In this document: positions 9,102 through 20,519 of the stretch, in pieces
Layout of the letters: each line of letters begins with the position of its first letter
Position numbering within the stretch: the stretch's first letter is position 1
DNA from: Dryocosmus kuriphilus
Lineage: Eukaryota; Arthropoda; Insecta; Hymenoptera; Cynipidae
Reading direction: 5' to 3'
DNA length: 64,000 nucleotides
Assembly: GCA_038277395.1 (NCBI GenBank)
Contig: CM076190.1
Location: 241,595,256-241,659,255, forward strand
The notes under the pieces: generated by a model
Told to the model about the DNA's origin: nothing
The model's database searches: none
What the model saw: the letters and a program-made list of their open reading frames with translations, nothing else
Program-made: the position numbers and the translations under genes

Positions 9102-12100
9102 TATTACCAAGAAATTTTCAATCATAAAAAAGGAATGAAAATTTCTGATTCGCAAAAGCTAACTGTAGTTTTGCATAGTACATCCTAGAAAATTAAAAAC
9201 TTTCTAAAAATAGTTTAAAAAAAAAAACGAAAGTTTGCGGTTTCCAAAGGCTAATTGTAGTTTCTCACAATATTTCCAAGGAAGTTACAAATTAAAAAAA
9301 AAAAAAACGAAACTTTGCGATTTGCAAAAGATAATTGTAGTCTCTTATAGTTTTTCTTAGAAAGTTACAGAATTCTATAAAAAAAATAACAAAAATTTGC
9401 GATTTCCAGAAGTTAATTGTAGTTTCTCATAATGCTTCCAAAAATTTTTTTCAAAAAAGAACGATTTGCGATTGACAAAAGGTAATTGTAGTTTTTCTTA
9501 ATATTTGCTAGAAACTTGCAAAAACAAAGAATGGAATGTTTGCGATTTGAAAAAAATAATTGCAGTTTCTCATGATATTTCCTAAAAAATCACAAATTTA
9601 AAAAGAAAAGAAGGTTTGCGATCTACAAAAGCTAATTGTAGTTTTTCATGATATTTCGTAGAAAGCTACAAACTAAAACAAAGAACAACGAATATTTGTG
9701 ATTTGCAAAAGCTAATTGTTGTTTTTCATGGTATTACCTAACAGATCAGTAAGTAAAAAAAAAAAGAAAACTTGTAATTTGCAAAAGCTAATGACAGTTT
9801 TTCTTCATATTGCTTAGAAAGTTATACACTAAAATAAAGGACAACGAAATTTCGCGATTTGCAAAAGCTAACTGGTAGTTTTTCATAATATTTCCAAGAA
9901 ATTCACAAAGACAGAAAAGGAACGAAAATTTGTGATTGGCAAGAGCTGATTATATTTTTGCATAGTACATCCTAGAAAATTAAAAATTTTTGAAAAATTG
10001 TATAAAAAAAACGAAAGTTTGCGGTTTCCAAAGGCTAATTGTATTTTTCACAATATTTACAAGGAAGTTACAAATTTAAAAAAAAAAACGAAACTTTGCG
10101 ATTTGTAAAAGATAATTGTAGTTTTTTACAGTCTTTCTTAGAAAATTACACAATTCTGTAAAAAAAAATAACAACAATTTGCGATCTCCAGAAGTTAATT
10201 GTAGTTTCTCAAGATGCTTCCAAAAATTTTTTTCAAAAAGAACGATCTGCGATTGACAAAAGATAATACTAGTTTCTCATATTCTTTCTCGGAAATGTAG
10301 AGAATTATGAAAAGAAATAACGTAAATTCGCGATTTGCAAAAGCTAATTGTAGTTTTTCACAGCTCTTCTTATAAAATTAGAAAATTCTAAAAAAAATAA
10401 AAACAATTTGAGATTTGCAAATGCTAATTGTCGTTTTTTTTCATAATATTTCTTAGAAAGTCACAACTTTAAACAAAAAACAACGAAAATTTACGATTTA
10501 CAAAAGCTAATAGTAGCTTTCAATGATATTTCGTAGAAAGTTACAAACTAAACCAAACACAACGAATATTTGTGATTTGCAAAAGCTAATTGTTGTTTTT
10601 CATGGTATTACCTAACAGATCAGTAAGTAAAAAAAAAAAAAGAAAACTTGTAATTTGCAAAAGCTAATGACAGTTTTTTTTAATATTGCGTAGAAAGTTA
10701 TACACTAAAATAAAGGATAACGAAATTTCGCGATTTGCAAAAGCTAACTGTAGTTTTTCATAATATTTCCAAGAAATTCACAAAGGTAGAAAAGGAACGA
10801 AAATTTGTGATTGGCTATAGCTAATTATATTTTTGCATAGTACATCCTGGAAAATTAAAAATCTTTTAAAAATTGTATAAAAAGAACGACAGTTTGCGGT
10901 TTCCAAAGGCTAATTGTATTTTTGCACAATATTTTCAAGGAAGTTACAAATTTAAAAAAAAACGAAATTTTGCGATTTGTAAAAGATACTTGTAGTTTTT
11001 TACGGTCTTTCTTAGAAAATTACACAATTCTGTAAAACAAATAACAAAAATTTGCGATTTCCAGAAGTTAATTGTAGTTTCTCATAATGCTTCCAAAAAT
11101 TTTTTTCAAAAAAGAAGGATCTGCGATTGACAAAAGATAATTGTAGTTTCTCATATTCTTTCTCGGAAATGTAGGGAATTATAAAAGGAAATAACGTAAA
11201 TTCGCGATTTGCAAAAGCTAATTGTAGGTTTTCACAGTTCTTCTTATAAAATTAGAAAATTCTAAAAAAAATAAAAACCATTTGAGATTTGCAAATGCTA
11301 ATTGTCGTTTTTTCATAATATTTCTTAGAAAGTCACAACTTAAAACAAAAAACAACGAAAATTTACGATTTACAAAAAGCTAATTGTAGTTTTTAATGAT
11401 ATTTCGTAGAAAGTTACAAACTAAACCAAAAAACAGCGAATATTTCTGATTTGGAAGAGCTAATTGTTGTTTTTCATGGTATTACCTAGCAAATCAAAAA
11501 TTAAAAAAAAAACGAAAACTTGTAATTTGCAAAAGCTAATGACAGTTTTTCTTAATATTGCGTAGAAAGTTATACACTAAAATAAAGGACAACGAAATTT
11601 CGCGATTTGCAAAAGCTAACTGTAGTTTTTCATAATATTTCCAAGAAATTCACAAAGGTAGAAAAGGAACGAAAATTTGTGATTGGCAAGAGCTAATTAT
11701 ATTTTTGCATAGTAAATCCTAGAAAATTAAAAATCTTTTAAAAATTGTATAAAAAGAACGACAGATTGCGGTTTCCAAAGGCTAATTGTATTTTTTCACA
11801 ATATTTTCAAGGAAGTTACAAATTTAAAAAAAAACGAAATTTTGCGATTTGTAAAAGATATTTGTAGTTTTTTACAGTCTTTTTTAGAAAATTACACAAT
11901 TCTAAAAAAAAAAATAACAAAAATTTGCGATTTCCAGAAGTTAATTGTAGTTTCTCATAATGAATCCAAAAATTTTTTTCAAAAAAGAAGGATTTGCGAT
12001 TGACAAAAGGTAATTGTTGTTTTTCTTAATATTTGCTAGAATCTTACAAAAACAAAGAAACGAATGCTTGCGATTTGAAAAAGCTAATTGCAGTTTCTCA

Positions 12101-14476
12101 TTATATTTCATAAAAAATCACAAATTTAAAAAAAAAAAAAGAAGATTTGCGATCTACAAAAGCTAATTGTAGTTTTTCATGATACTTCCTAGAAAGTTAC
12201 AAACTAAAACAAAAAAAAGCTAATGACAGTTTTTCTTAATATTTCGTAGAAAGTTACACACTAAAATAAAGGACAACGCATTTTCGCGATTTGCAAAAGC
12301 TAACTGTAGTTTTTCATGATATTTCCAAGAAATTCACAAAGACAGAAAAGGAGCGAAAATTTGTGATTGGCAAGAGCTAATTATATTTTTGCATAGTACA
12401 TCCTAGAAAATTGAAAATTTCTGAAAAATTGTATTAAAAAAACGAAAGTTTGCGGTTTCCAAAGGTTAATTGTATTTTTTCACAATATTTTCAAGGAAGT
12501 TACAAATTTAAAAAAAAAACGAAACTTTGCGATTTGTAAATGATAATTGTAGTTTTTTACAGTCATTCTTAGAAAATTACACAATTCTGTAAAAAAAATA
12601 ACAAAAATTTGCGATTTCCAGAAGTTAATTGTAGTTTCTCATAATGCTTCCAAAATTTTTTTTCAAAAAAGAAGGATCTGCGATTGACAAAAGATAATTG
12701 TAGTTTCTCATATTCTTTCTCGGAAATGTAGAGAATTATAAAAGGAAATAACGTAAATTCGCGATTTGCAAAAGCTAATTGTAGTTTTTCACAGTTCTTC
12801 TTATAAAATTAGAAAATTCTAAAAAAAATAAAAACAATCTGAGATTTGCAAATGCTAATTGTCGTTTTTTTCATAATATTTCCTAGAAAGTCACAACTTA
12901 AAACAAAAAACAACGAAAATTTACGATTTACAAAAGCTAATAGTAGCTTTCAGTGATATTTCGTAGAAAGTTACAAACTAAACCAAACACAACGAATATT
13001 TGTGATTTTAAAAAGCTAATTGTTGTTTTTCATGGTATTAGCTAACAAATCAGTAAGTAAAAAAAAAAGAAAACTTGTAATTTGCAAAAGCTAATGACAG
13101 TTTTTCTTAATATTGCGTAGAAAGTTATACACTAAAATAAAGGACAGCGAAATTTCGCGATTTGCAAAAGCTAACTGTAGTTTTTCATATATTTCCAAGA
13201 AATTCACAAAGACAGAAAAGGAACGAAAATTTGTTATTGGCAAGAGCTAATTATATTTTTGCATAGTACATCCTAGAAAAGTAAAAATTTTTGAAAAATT
13301 GTTTTAAAAAAAACGAAAGTTTGCGGTTTCCAAAGGCTAATTGTATTTTTTCACAATATTTTCAAGGAAGTTACAAATTTAAAAAAAAAAAACGAAACTT
13401 TGCGATTTGTAAAAGATAATTGTAGTTTTTTACAGTCTTTCTTAGAAAACTACACAATTCTGTAAAAAAAATAACAAAAATTTGCGATTTCCAAATGTTA
13501 ATTGTAGTTTCTCATAATGCTTCCAAAAATTTTTTTCAAAAAAGAACGGTCTGCGATTGACAAAAGGTAATTGTAGCTTTTCTTAGTATTTGCAAGAAAC
13601 TTACAAAAACAAAGAAACGAATGTTTGCGATTTGAAAAAGCTAATTGCAGTTTCTCATTATATTTCCTAAAAAATCACAAATTTAAAAAGAAAAGAAGAG
13701 TTGCGATCTACAAAAGCTAATTGTAGTTTTTCATGATATTTCGTAGAAAGTTACAGACTAAAACAAAAAACAACGAATATTTGTGATTTGCAAAAGCTAA
13801 TTGTTGTTTTTCATGGTATTACCTAACAGATCAGTAAGTAAAAAAAAAAAAAGAAAACTTGTAATTTGCAAAAGCTAATGACAGTTTTTCTTAATATTGC
13901 GTAGAAAGTTATACACTAAAATAAAGGACAACGAAATTTCGCGATTTGCAAAAGCTAACTGTAGTTTTTCATATTTCCAAGAAATTCACAAAGATAGAAA
14001 AGGAACAAAAATTTGTGATTGGCAAGAGCTAATTATATTTTTGCATAGTACATCTTAGAAAATTAAAATTCTTTTAAAAATTGTATAAAAAAACGAAAGT
14101 TTGCGGTTTCCAAAGGCTAATTGTATCTTTTCACAATATTTTCAAGGAAACTACAAATTTAAAAAAAAAAAACGAAACTTTGCGATTTGTAAAAGATAAT
14201 TGTTGTTTTTTACAGTCTTTTTTAGAAAATTACACAATTCTGCAAAAAAAATAACAAAAATTTGCGATTTCCATAAGTTAATTGTAGTTTCTCATAATGC
14301 TTCCAAAAGTTTTTTTTCAAAAAAGAACGATTTGCGACTGACAAAAGGTAATTGTTGTTTTTCTTAATATTTGCTAGAAACTTGCAAAAACAAAGAAACG
14401 AATGCTTGCGAACTGAAAAAGCTAATTGCAGTTTCTCATTATATTTCCTAAAAAATCACAAATTTAAAAAAAAAAT
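9102..14476 (+). repeat. ~80-bp satellite with higher-order repeats, part 2
   Basis: The same monomers arranged in a repeating order. The landmark 'ggacaacgaaatttcgcg' (with small variants) recurs at about 9,838, 10,716, 11,587, 12,265, 13,142 and 13,927, giving periods of about 878, 871, 678, 877 and 785 bp. The ~875-bp unit holds 11 monomers, the 785-bp unit 10 and the 678-bp unit 9. Monomer types keep a fixed order, for example gattggcaagagct, ggtttccaaagg, gatttgtaaaagat, gatttccagaagtt. No supported genes. Confidence 0.9.
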
Positions 14477-14786
14477 GGTGTACTTCCGAAAAGGACATAT
14501 GTCCGATTTTCTTCGGGCTCCGTGTACTTATGTATTTTGATGCGCTGATTACGAATATGATAGTGAAAATTGGCGACTGGTCGATTTTCATGGTAAAAAA
14601 AACCATGAAAAACCCATAAAAATCATGGTTTTTTTTGCGTTTATCTCAGCTAATATGCAAAATAAAAAAAAATATTTCAAATAAAAATTGTAGACCTCAT
14701 TAAAACACACTTTTTTCATTGCATACATTTTTTCTTACGAGTGATAGTTTTGGAGAAAATCAGCGATATATTGATTTTTCACGTTA
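14477..14786 (+). repeat. Merlin-type element, left TIR
   Basis: ~310 bp whose complement is 18,340-18,652. Internal palindromes are present (catggtaaaaaaaaccatg and a second copy with 'aaaatcatggtttttttt'), so each TIR can also fold on itself. The small plus-strand frame at 14,352-14,540 runs from satellite into this TIR and is spurious. Confidence 0.8.
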
Positions 14787-15008
14787 AAAATTGTATAAAA
14801 TACGTGAATTCATAACTCCATTAGTTTCGGCTTGGTGCCAACTGACGCTCTTCACCGCGAGAAGGTTGGAGTTCTTTGAATAGCATATTTTTTTTTTAGA
14901 TTTTTGTAGTTTCTATTTATTTTTTTTTAATTTTTAAATACTTTTAACGTTTTTTTTTGTTAAATTTTAATTTTTTTTTCTGTTCTTTATTGTAAATAAA
15001 CAATGTAT

Positions 15009-15689
15009 TTATTTGTCCTTCCCCGGATAGTGAATTTTAATGTCGCGAATCAGTTGAAGAAAAGGATCAGTATTTAGTTTTTGGATGCGACGCAGCCACA
15101 AAAATTCATAAAGGTGATCGGCTAAGTTATTTTTTTTGACTCCACCTCGAGACAAAAATCGACGCATCCAACGCCAGGAGGATTCAACATTTTGCGTGTG
15201 TGCCCCGGTATCGCTGTTTACAAATTCTTCGGAATGATTCACAGTTTCATGCACATAACCATAGTTCTCTAAATCGATGTAGCCTTTCCAGCAATCAGTG
15301 TGGATTTCACTGCCGGCAGCTACATGCTTTTGTATTAAAGCTATTAGGGTGTTTTTATCCCTTTTTTTATCAGGGCAAATTTCTAACCTATAATTATGTG
15401 CATGTCCCCGGTGAATCATTCCTAGGATCCAGGAATCTTCCACAACACGCCCTCTTTCGTACTTTCGACGACCTATTTTGCACTCATCTATCTCAACAAT
15501 TTCCGCCAATACCCCCAATCTGACCTTCCGCCTCAAATGTTTGGTCGAGAGCAACCATACACACTTCTCTACAGAATGAAAACCGATCTGAGACAGTTTC
15601 CGTAGATACTTTTGATCATCAATGATACTGCACTCTCGAATGGTCTGATTAAAATTCAAGTTTATTACAAAGCTGTATGTTATCAGCAT
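15009..15689 (-). CDS. Merlin/IS1595-like transposase, catalytic part
   Basis: 226 codons. The DDE-type core is visible: Asp68 in VEIDECKIGRRKY, Asp132 in EIHTDCWKGY and Glu169 in AHTQNVESSWRWMRR, followed by a C-terminal helix region (LYEFLWLRR). These are the ISXO2-like/Merlin signatures. The N-terminal zinc-ribbon part lies in another frame just upstream (15,723-15,983), so the gene is split by a frameshift near 15,690-15,722 and is inactive unless an intron joins the parts. The neighbouring element ends are this gene's expected substrates. Confidence 0.85.
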   Translation of the reverse strand: MLITYSFVINLNFNQTIRECSIIDDQKYLRKLSQIGFHSVEKCVWLLSTKHLRRKVRLGVLAEIVEIDECKIGRRKYERGRVVEDSWILGMIHRGHAHNYRLEICPDKKRDKNTLIALIQKHVAAGSEIHTDCWKGYIDLENYGYVHETVNHSEEFVNSDTGAHTQNVESSWRWMRRFLSRGGVKKNNLADHLYEFLWLRRIQKLNTDPFLQLIRDIKIHYPGKDK

Positions 15690-15722
15690 ACAAGCTGCCG
15701 CAGAAATGTGGCATCCTTCAAA

Positions 15723-15983
15723 TCACGTGTCTTCTGCTACCGTAAAACTATGATTGTACTTACCGTATTTTTGGCAAATAAATTTACCACACGTTAGGTA
15801 CATTTCGGAGGCTTTTAGTGTTTTCTTGTGTTTCAAACAGTACCTTTCACGTGGAATAAGTTCCACTTCACGTAACCACTCGAGGGTTTTTTCCCGACTT
15901 TGAAAAATTGTGCCCAACTTAAAAATATTATACTTTGTGTCCATACTTTTTTTTTTATTTAGACGCCAACGACGAGTAAACAA
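15723..15983 (-). pseudogene. Merlin-like transposase, N-terminal part
   Basis: 86 codons ending at a stop near 15,723. A likely start is the internal Met of MDTKYNIFKLG. It has a C-x2-H then C/C pattern (RYCLKHKK ... LTCGKFICQKYG) matching the N-terminal zinc-binding segment of IS1595/Merlin transposases. The frame differs from the downstream catalytic part. Confidence 0.65.
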
Positions 15984-16100
15984 CGATTGTAAATTATGTA
16001 TCGTGAATAAATGCTACTACAGAGAGAGATTTCTAATACGATGAGACAAGAAAGAATAACGTTATTGAGAGTAACGTTCGCTGCCGAGCTGTTTCTCGTA

Positions 16101-16218
16101 ATGGGGGTAGCGCTACTCCCACTCAAAGTTTTTCATCTGAGTGGGGATAGCGATACTCCCACTCCAAGTTAGTCCACTGAGTGGGGGTAGCGCTACTCCC
16201 ACTCCAATTTTTTTCTCG
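16101..16218. repeat. Three ~39-bp units with palindromic core
   Basis: Three copies of a unit centred on GGGGGTAGCGCTACTCCCAC, each a near-perfect palindrome, separated by ~18 bp (caaagtttttcatctgagt and variants). Lies downstream of the transposase start, inside the Merlin-type element. Confidence 0.8.
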
Positions 16219-16224
16219 GACCAC

Positions 16225-16297
16225 TTTTCTCTACCATTCCCTTTACCATTTCCCTTTACCATTCCTTTTATCATTCCCTTTGCCATCCTCTTTACTA
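16225..16297 (+). repeat. 12-bp minisatellite (CCCTTTACCATT), part 1
   Basis: Tandem CCATTCCCTTTA/CCATTTCCCTTT units. The same array continues at 16,934-17,380 and 18,177-18,300, so three blocks of one minisatellite have been split by insertions. Confidence 0.85.
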
Positions 16298-16931
16298 GGG
16301 TACTAAATTAGGTGGGAATATGCAAGGCCGCCATTTTGGGTCCCCGCGAATCTAAAAAAGGGTAAAGCATTAAAAATAATTGTAACAAAACTAATAAATT
16401 GAACTATTCTTTCCAAACAAACATTATGTATCTTTCATATAAATTGTTTTCTTTATTACTATACCTTAAATATAAACTTTCGTGTGAGATATATAAACAG
16501 ATAAATGAGCTTCTAACCTCACTTTTCACTTCAAACTTATATCTTTTTAATTTTCTCGAAAACTGCTCTAGAGCAATCAAATAACTCGATTTCATAAAAG
16601 CTGCACTTCAGGTAATTAAATTAAGTTACTTTGATGATAAATAATTCATACGTTCCTAACATAATCTCAAATTAAAAGTTGATTTCCAAACTTCTATTGC
16701 TAAGAGTTTATACACATTTTAAAACCTTTATGGGTCATTTAGAGAGAAACAATATAGAAAAAATCTATCTTTGGTACTGTGTTTTCAACGTAGAGCTGTA
16801 AACCATGCATTTTGTGCCACTTTCAGTTCTCATTTAGCACAAATAATCACATGTGTATATCACATGCATTTCCCGCGTATGCTTCTAAGACACAAAATGT
16901 CGGTTGCATATTCCCACCTAATTTAGTACCC
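16298..16931. mobile_element. 634-bp MITE-like element with TA duplication
   Basis: Ends GGGTACTAAATTAGGTGGG and its complement CCCACCTAATTTAGTACCC, matching for ~28 bp, flanked by TA at 16,296-16,297 and 16,932-16,933. It splits the 12-bp minisatellite. The interior is AT-rich with no coding frame above ~63 codons and no transposase motif, so it is non-autonomous, possibly Tc1/mariner-mobilised given the TA. Confidence 0.75.
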
Positions 16932-16933
16932 TA

Positions 16934-17380
16934 TCTTTACTATTTCCTTTACCATTCCCTTTGCCATTCCTTTTACCATTCCTTTTGCCATTTCCCTTTA
17001 CCATTTCCTTTCACCATACCCTTTGTTATTCCCTTTACCATTCTTTCTACCATTCCGTTTGCCATTTCTCTTTGCCATTCCCTTAACCATTTTCCTTTAA
17101 CATTCCCCTTTACCATTCCCTTTACCATTCCTTTTGCCATTTCCTTTACCATTCCCTTTGCCATTCCCTTTGCCATTCCCCTTTGCCATTCCCTGTGCCA
17201 TTCCCTTTGCCATTCCCTTTGCCATTTCTCTTTGCCATTTCCTTAACCATTTTCCTTTAACGTTCCCCTTTACCATTCTCTTTATCATGCCTTTTACCTT
17301 TTCCCTTTACCCTTCCCTTTGCCATTTCCCTTAACCATTCCCTTTACCATTTCCCTTTGCCATTTCCTTTACCCTTTCCG
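16934..17380 (+). repeat. 12-bp minisatellite, part 2
   Basis: About 35 units of CCCTTTGCCATT/CCCTTTACCATT with CTTAACCATTTT variants; some units group into a larger repeat (the 'cttaaccattttcctttaac' phrase recurs at ~17,083 and ~17,243). Long frames across it on both strands encode only short peptide repeats and are not genes. Confidence 0.9.
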
Positions 17381-18176
17381 GGTGAACTTCCGAAAAGGGT
17401 GGACCTCCGATTTTCTTCGGGCTCCGCATACTTATGTATTTTGACGTATGACTGGTCACGAAAATAATGTAAGGTCGTACCCCTACCCCTTTTCCAGCAC
17501 CGTGGGGTGAGGCACCCCTGTGACTGGTCACAAAAATAATGTAAGGCCGTACCTCTACCCATTTTCCAGCGCCGTGTGGGGGGCGGGAAGGCGCTCCTGT
17601 GACTGGTCACAAAAATAATGTAAGTTCGTACCCCTCCCCATTTTCCAGCGCCGTGTGGGGGGGGCGGGAAGGCACCCCTGTGACTGGTCACACAAAGATT
17701 GTAAGGCCGTACCCCTACCCCTTTTCCAGCGCCGTGTGGGGGGCGGGAAGACACCCCTGTGACTGGTCCCAAAAAAATAATGTAAGGTCGTACCCCTACC
17801 CCATTTCTAGCGCCGTGTGGGGGGCGGGAAGGCACCCCTGCGACTGGTCACAAAAATCGATTTACTACTAATTTTCTGGGAAACTGTCGTTCCTATAAAA
17901 AAATGCTTCAAACATGAAATGTGTATTTCGATGGGGTCTACAACTTTTTTTGGAAACATTTGCTCAAATTTTGAACCATTACTGAGATAAATGCAAAAAA
18001 CCATGATTTTTATGGGGTTTTTATGGGTTTCACCATGAAAATCAAATTTGCGCCAATTTTCACTATCATATTCGTAATCAGCGCGTCAAAATAGATAAGT
18101 ATCCGGAGCCCGAAAAAAATCAGAGGTACACCCTTTTGAAAAAAATCGGAGGTCCACCCTTTTCGGAAGTTTATCC
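17381..18176. mobile_element. Nested inverted-repeat element related to the host Merlin TIRs
   Basis: Starts GGTGAACTTCCGAAAAGGG and ends with the complement of GGATAAACTTCCGAAAAGGG. After ~20 bp both ends carry the same 'gattttcttcgggctccg' tract found in the surrounding element's TIRs, so this is a non-autonomous relative. Interior: five ~80-bp tandem units (17,449-17,850) and a 'ttttcatggtgaaacc'-type palindrome. The right end has a local duplication of 'aaatcggaggtccacc'. Confidence 0.7.
17449..17850 (+). repeat. Five ~80-bp GC-rich tandem units
   Basis: The phrase gactggtcac recurs at about 17,449, 17,522, 17,601, 17,682, 17,761 and 17,842. Each unit has 'aatgtaaggccgtacccc', 'ccttttccagcgccgtg' and a G-run (7-8 G). 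Base composition is strikingly unlike the AT-rich surroundings. The frame at 17,344-17,835 merely translates the units. Confidence 0.9.
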
Positions 18177-18300
18177 CCATTTCCCTTTACCATTCCCTTT
18201 ACCATATCCCTTTACCATTCCTTTTACCATTTCTCTTGACCATTTTCTTTAACCATTCACTTTGCCATTTCCCTTTAATATTTCGTTTACCATTCCATGC
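18177..18300 (+). repeat. 12-bp minisatellite, part 3
   Basis: Continuation of the CCCTTTACCATT array on the far side of the nested element. Confidence 0.85.
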
Positions 18301-18339
18301 ATTTAGAATGTGAAGAAGCATGGTTTATGGGTGTTTTAA

Positions 18340-18652
18340 TAATAAAAATCGATATATCGTTGATTTTCTCGAAAAAAATATCACTCGCACGAAAAAATGT
18401 TTTAAATAAAAAAAAGTGTGCTTCGACGAGATCTACAACTTTTATTTAAAATATTTTTTGTTATTTTGCATATTAGCTGAGATAAACGCAAAAAAAAAAA
18501 AACCATGATTTTTATGGGGTTTTCATGGTTTTTACCATGAAAATCGACTAGTCGCGAATTTTCACTATCATATTCGTAATCAGCGCGTCAAAATACATAA
18601 GTACACGGAGCCCGAAGAAAATCGGACATATGCTCTTTTCGGAAGTATATCC
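18340..18652 (-). repeat. Merlin-type element, right TIR
   Basis: Inverted partner of 14,477-14,786, including the cgatatatcgttgattttc inner edge and the cttcgggctccgtgtactt outer tract (seen as complements). Confidence 0.8.
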
Positions 18653-20480
18653 ATTGTTGTTTTTCATGGTATTATATATACATAGAAAAGGAACGAAAAT
18701 TTGTGATTGGCAAGAGGTAATTCTAGTTTTGCATAGTACATCCTAGAAAATTAAAAAATTTTTAAAAATTGTTTTAAAAAAAACGAAAGTTAGCGGTTTC
18801 CAAAGTCTAATTGTAGTTTTTCACAATATTTTCAAGGAAGTTAAAAATGAAAAAAAAAAACGAAACTTTGCGATTTGCAAAAGATAATTGTAGTACTTTA
18901 TAGTTCTTCTTATAAAATTAGGAAATTCTAAAAAAAATAAAAACAATTTGAGATTCGCAAATGCTGATTGTCGTTTTTCATAATATTTCTTAGAAATTAA
19001 CAAATTAAAAAAAAAAAACAACGAAAATTTACGATTTACTAAAGCTAATTGTAGTTTTCCATGATATTTCGTAGAAAATTACAAATTAAAAAAAAACAGC
19101 GAATATTTGTGATTTGCGAAAGCTTGTTGTTGTTTTTCATGGTATTACCAAGCAAATCAAAAATTAAAAAAAAAAAACGAAAACTTGTAATTTGCAAAAG
19201 CTAATGACAGTTTTTCTTAATATTTCGTAGAAGAATACACACTAAAATAAAGGACAACGAAATTTCGCGATTTGCAAAAGCTAACTGTAGTCTTTCATAA
19301 TATTTCCAAGAAATTCACAAACATAGAAAAGGAACGAAAATTTGTGATTGGCGAAAGCTAATTCTAGTTTTGCATAGTACATCCTAGAAAACTAAAAATT
19401 TTTTAAAAATTGTTTTAAAAAAAACGAAAATTTGCGTTTTCCAAAGTCTAATTGTAGTTTTTCACAATATTTTCAAGGAAGTTAAAAATTAAAAAAAAAA
19501 ACGAAACCTTGCGATTTGCAGAAGATAATTGTAGTTTTCTATAGTCTTTCTTAGAAAATTATTGAATTCAATAAGAAAAAGAACAAAAATTTGCGATTTC
19601 GAGAAGTTAATTGTAGTTTCTCAAAATGGTTCCAACAATTTTTTTCAAAAAGAACGATTTACGATTGACAAAGGGTAATTGTAGCTTTTCTTAATATTTT
19701 CAAGAAACTTACAAAAACAAAGAAACGAATGTATGCGATTTGAAAAAGCTAATTGCCGTTTCTCATTATATTTCCTAAAAAATCACAAATCAAATCTAAA
19801 AAATAAAGAGAAGATTTGCGATTTACAAAAGCTAATTGTAGTTTTTCATGATATTTCGTAGAAAGATAAAAACTAAAAAAAAAAAACAGCGAATATTTGT
19901 GATTTGCGAAAGCTTGTTGTTGTTTTTCATGGTATTACCTAGCAATTCAAAAATTTAAAAAAAACGAAAGCTTGTAATTTGCAAAATCTAATGACAGTTT
20001 TTTTTAATATTTCGTAGAAAGTTACACAATAAAATAAAGGACAACGAAATTTCGCGATTTGCAAAAGCTAGCTGTAGTTTTTCATAATATTTTCAAGAAA
20101 GTCACAAATATAAGAAAAGAACGAAAATTTGTGATTGGCGAGAGCTAATTGTAGTTTTGCATAGTGCATTCTAGAAAATTGAAAATTTAGAAAGAAAAAG
20201 TTAAAAAAAACGAACGTTTGCGGTTTCCAAAGGCTAATTGTAGTTTTTCACAATATTTCCAAGGAAGTTACAAATTAAAACGAAAACGAAACTTTGCGAA
20301 TTGCAAAAGATAATTGTAGTTTGTTATAGTCTTTCTTAGAAACTTACAGAATTCTATTAAAAAAATAACAAAAATTTACAATTTCCAGAAGTTAATTGTA
20401 GTTTTTCATAATGCTTCCAAAAATTTTTTTCAAAAAGAACGATTTGCGATCGACAAAAGGTAACTGTAGTTTCTCATATT
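18653..20480 (+). repeat. ~80-bp satellite, right arm, part 3
   Basis: Same monomers and order as before the Merlin-type element. The landmark 'ggacaacgaaatttcgcg' recurs at about 19,254 and 20,039 (785-bp period, 10 monomers). The array stops at ~20,480 where the inverted duplicate of 660-1,260 begins. Confidence 0.9.
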
Positions 20481-20519
20481 CTATCTCAGTAAATTAATGA
20501 CCAATTAAACTGTTACAAC

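Larger units (their letters stand above)
14477..18652 (-). mobile_element. Merlin-type DNA transposon, 4.2 kb, with nested repeats
   Basis: Ends are inverted: GGTGTACTTCCGAAAAGGAC at the left and the complement of GGATATACTTCCGAAAAGAG at the right, with similarity continuing for ~300 bp (14,477-14,786 and 18,340-18,652). The minus strand encodes an IS1595/ISXO2-like transposase of the kind carried by eukaryotic Merlin transposons. Satellite on the two sides is out of phase, and no 8-9 bp target duplication is visible, so flanking sequence was probably lost after insertion. The right half is swollen by minisatellites and two smaller inverted-repeat elements. Confidence 0.8.

Noticed and set aside
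6540..14470. Possible CRISPR-like array of regular repeats
   Set aside because: Monomers are contiguous, diverged and lack unique spacers; eukaryotic context. It is satellite DNA.
16812..17334. Several long frames on both strands
   Set aside because: They translate the 12-bp minisatellite into 4-residue repeats; length comes from a period divisible by three.
17344..17871. 163- and 90-codon frames with recurring RPPHGAG and SSAVWG
   Set aside because: Translation of the ~80-bp tandem units on both strands.
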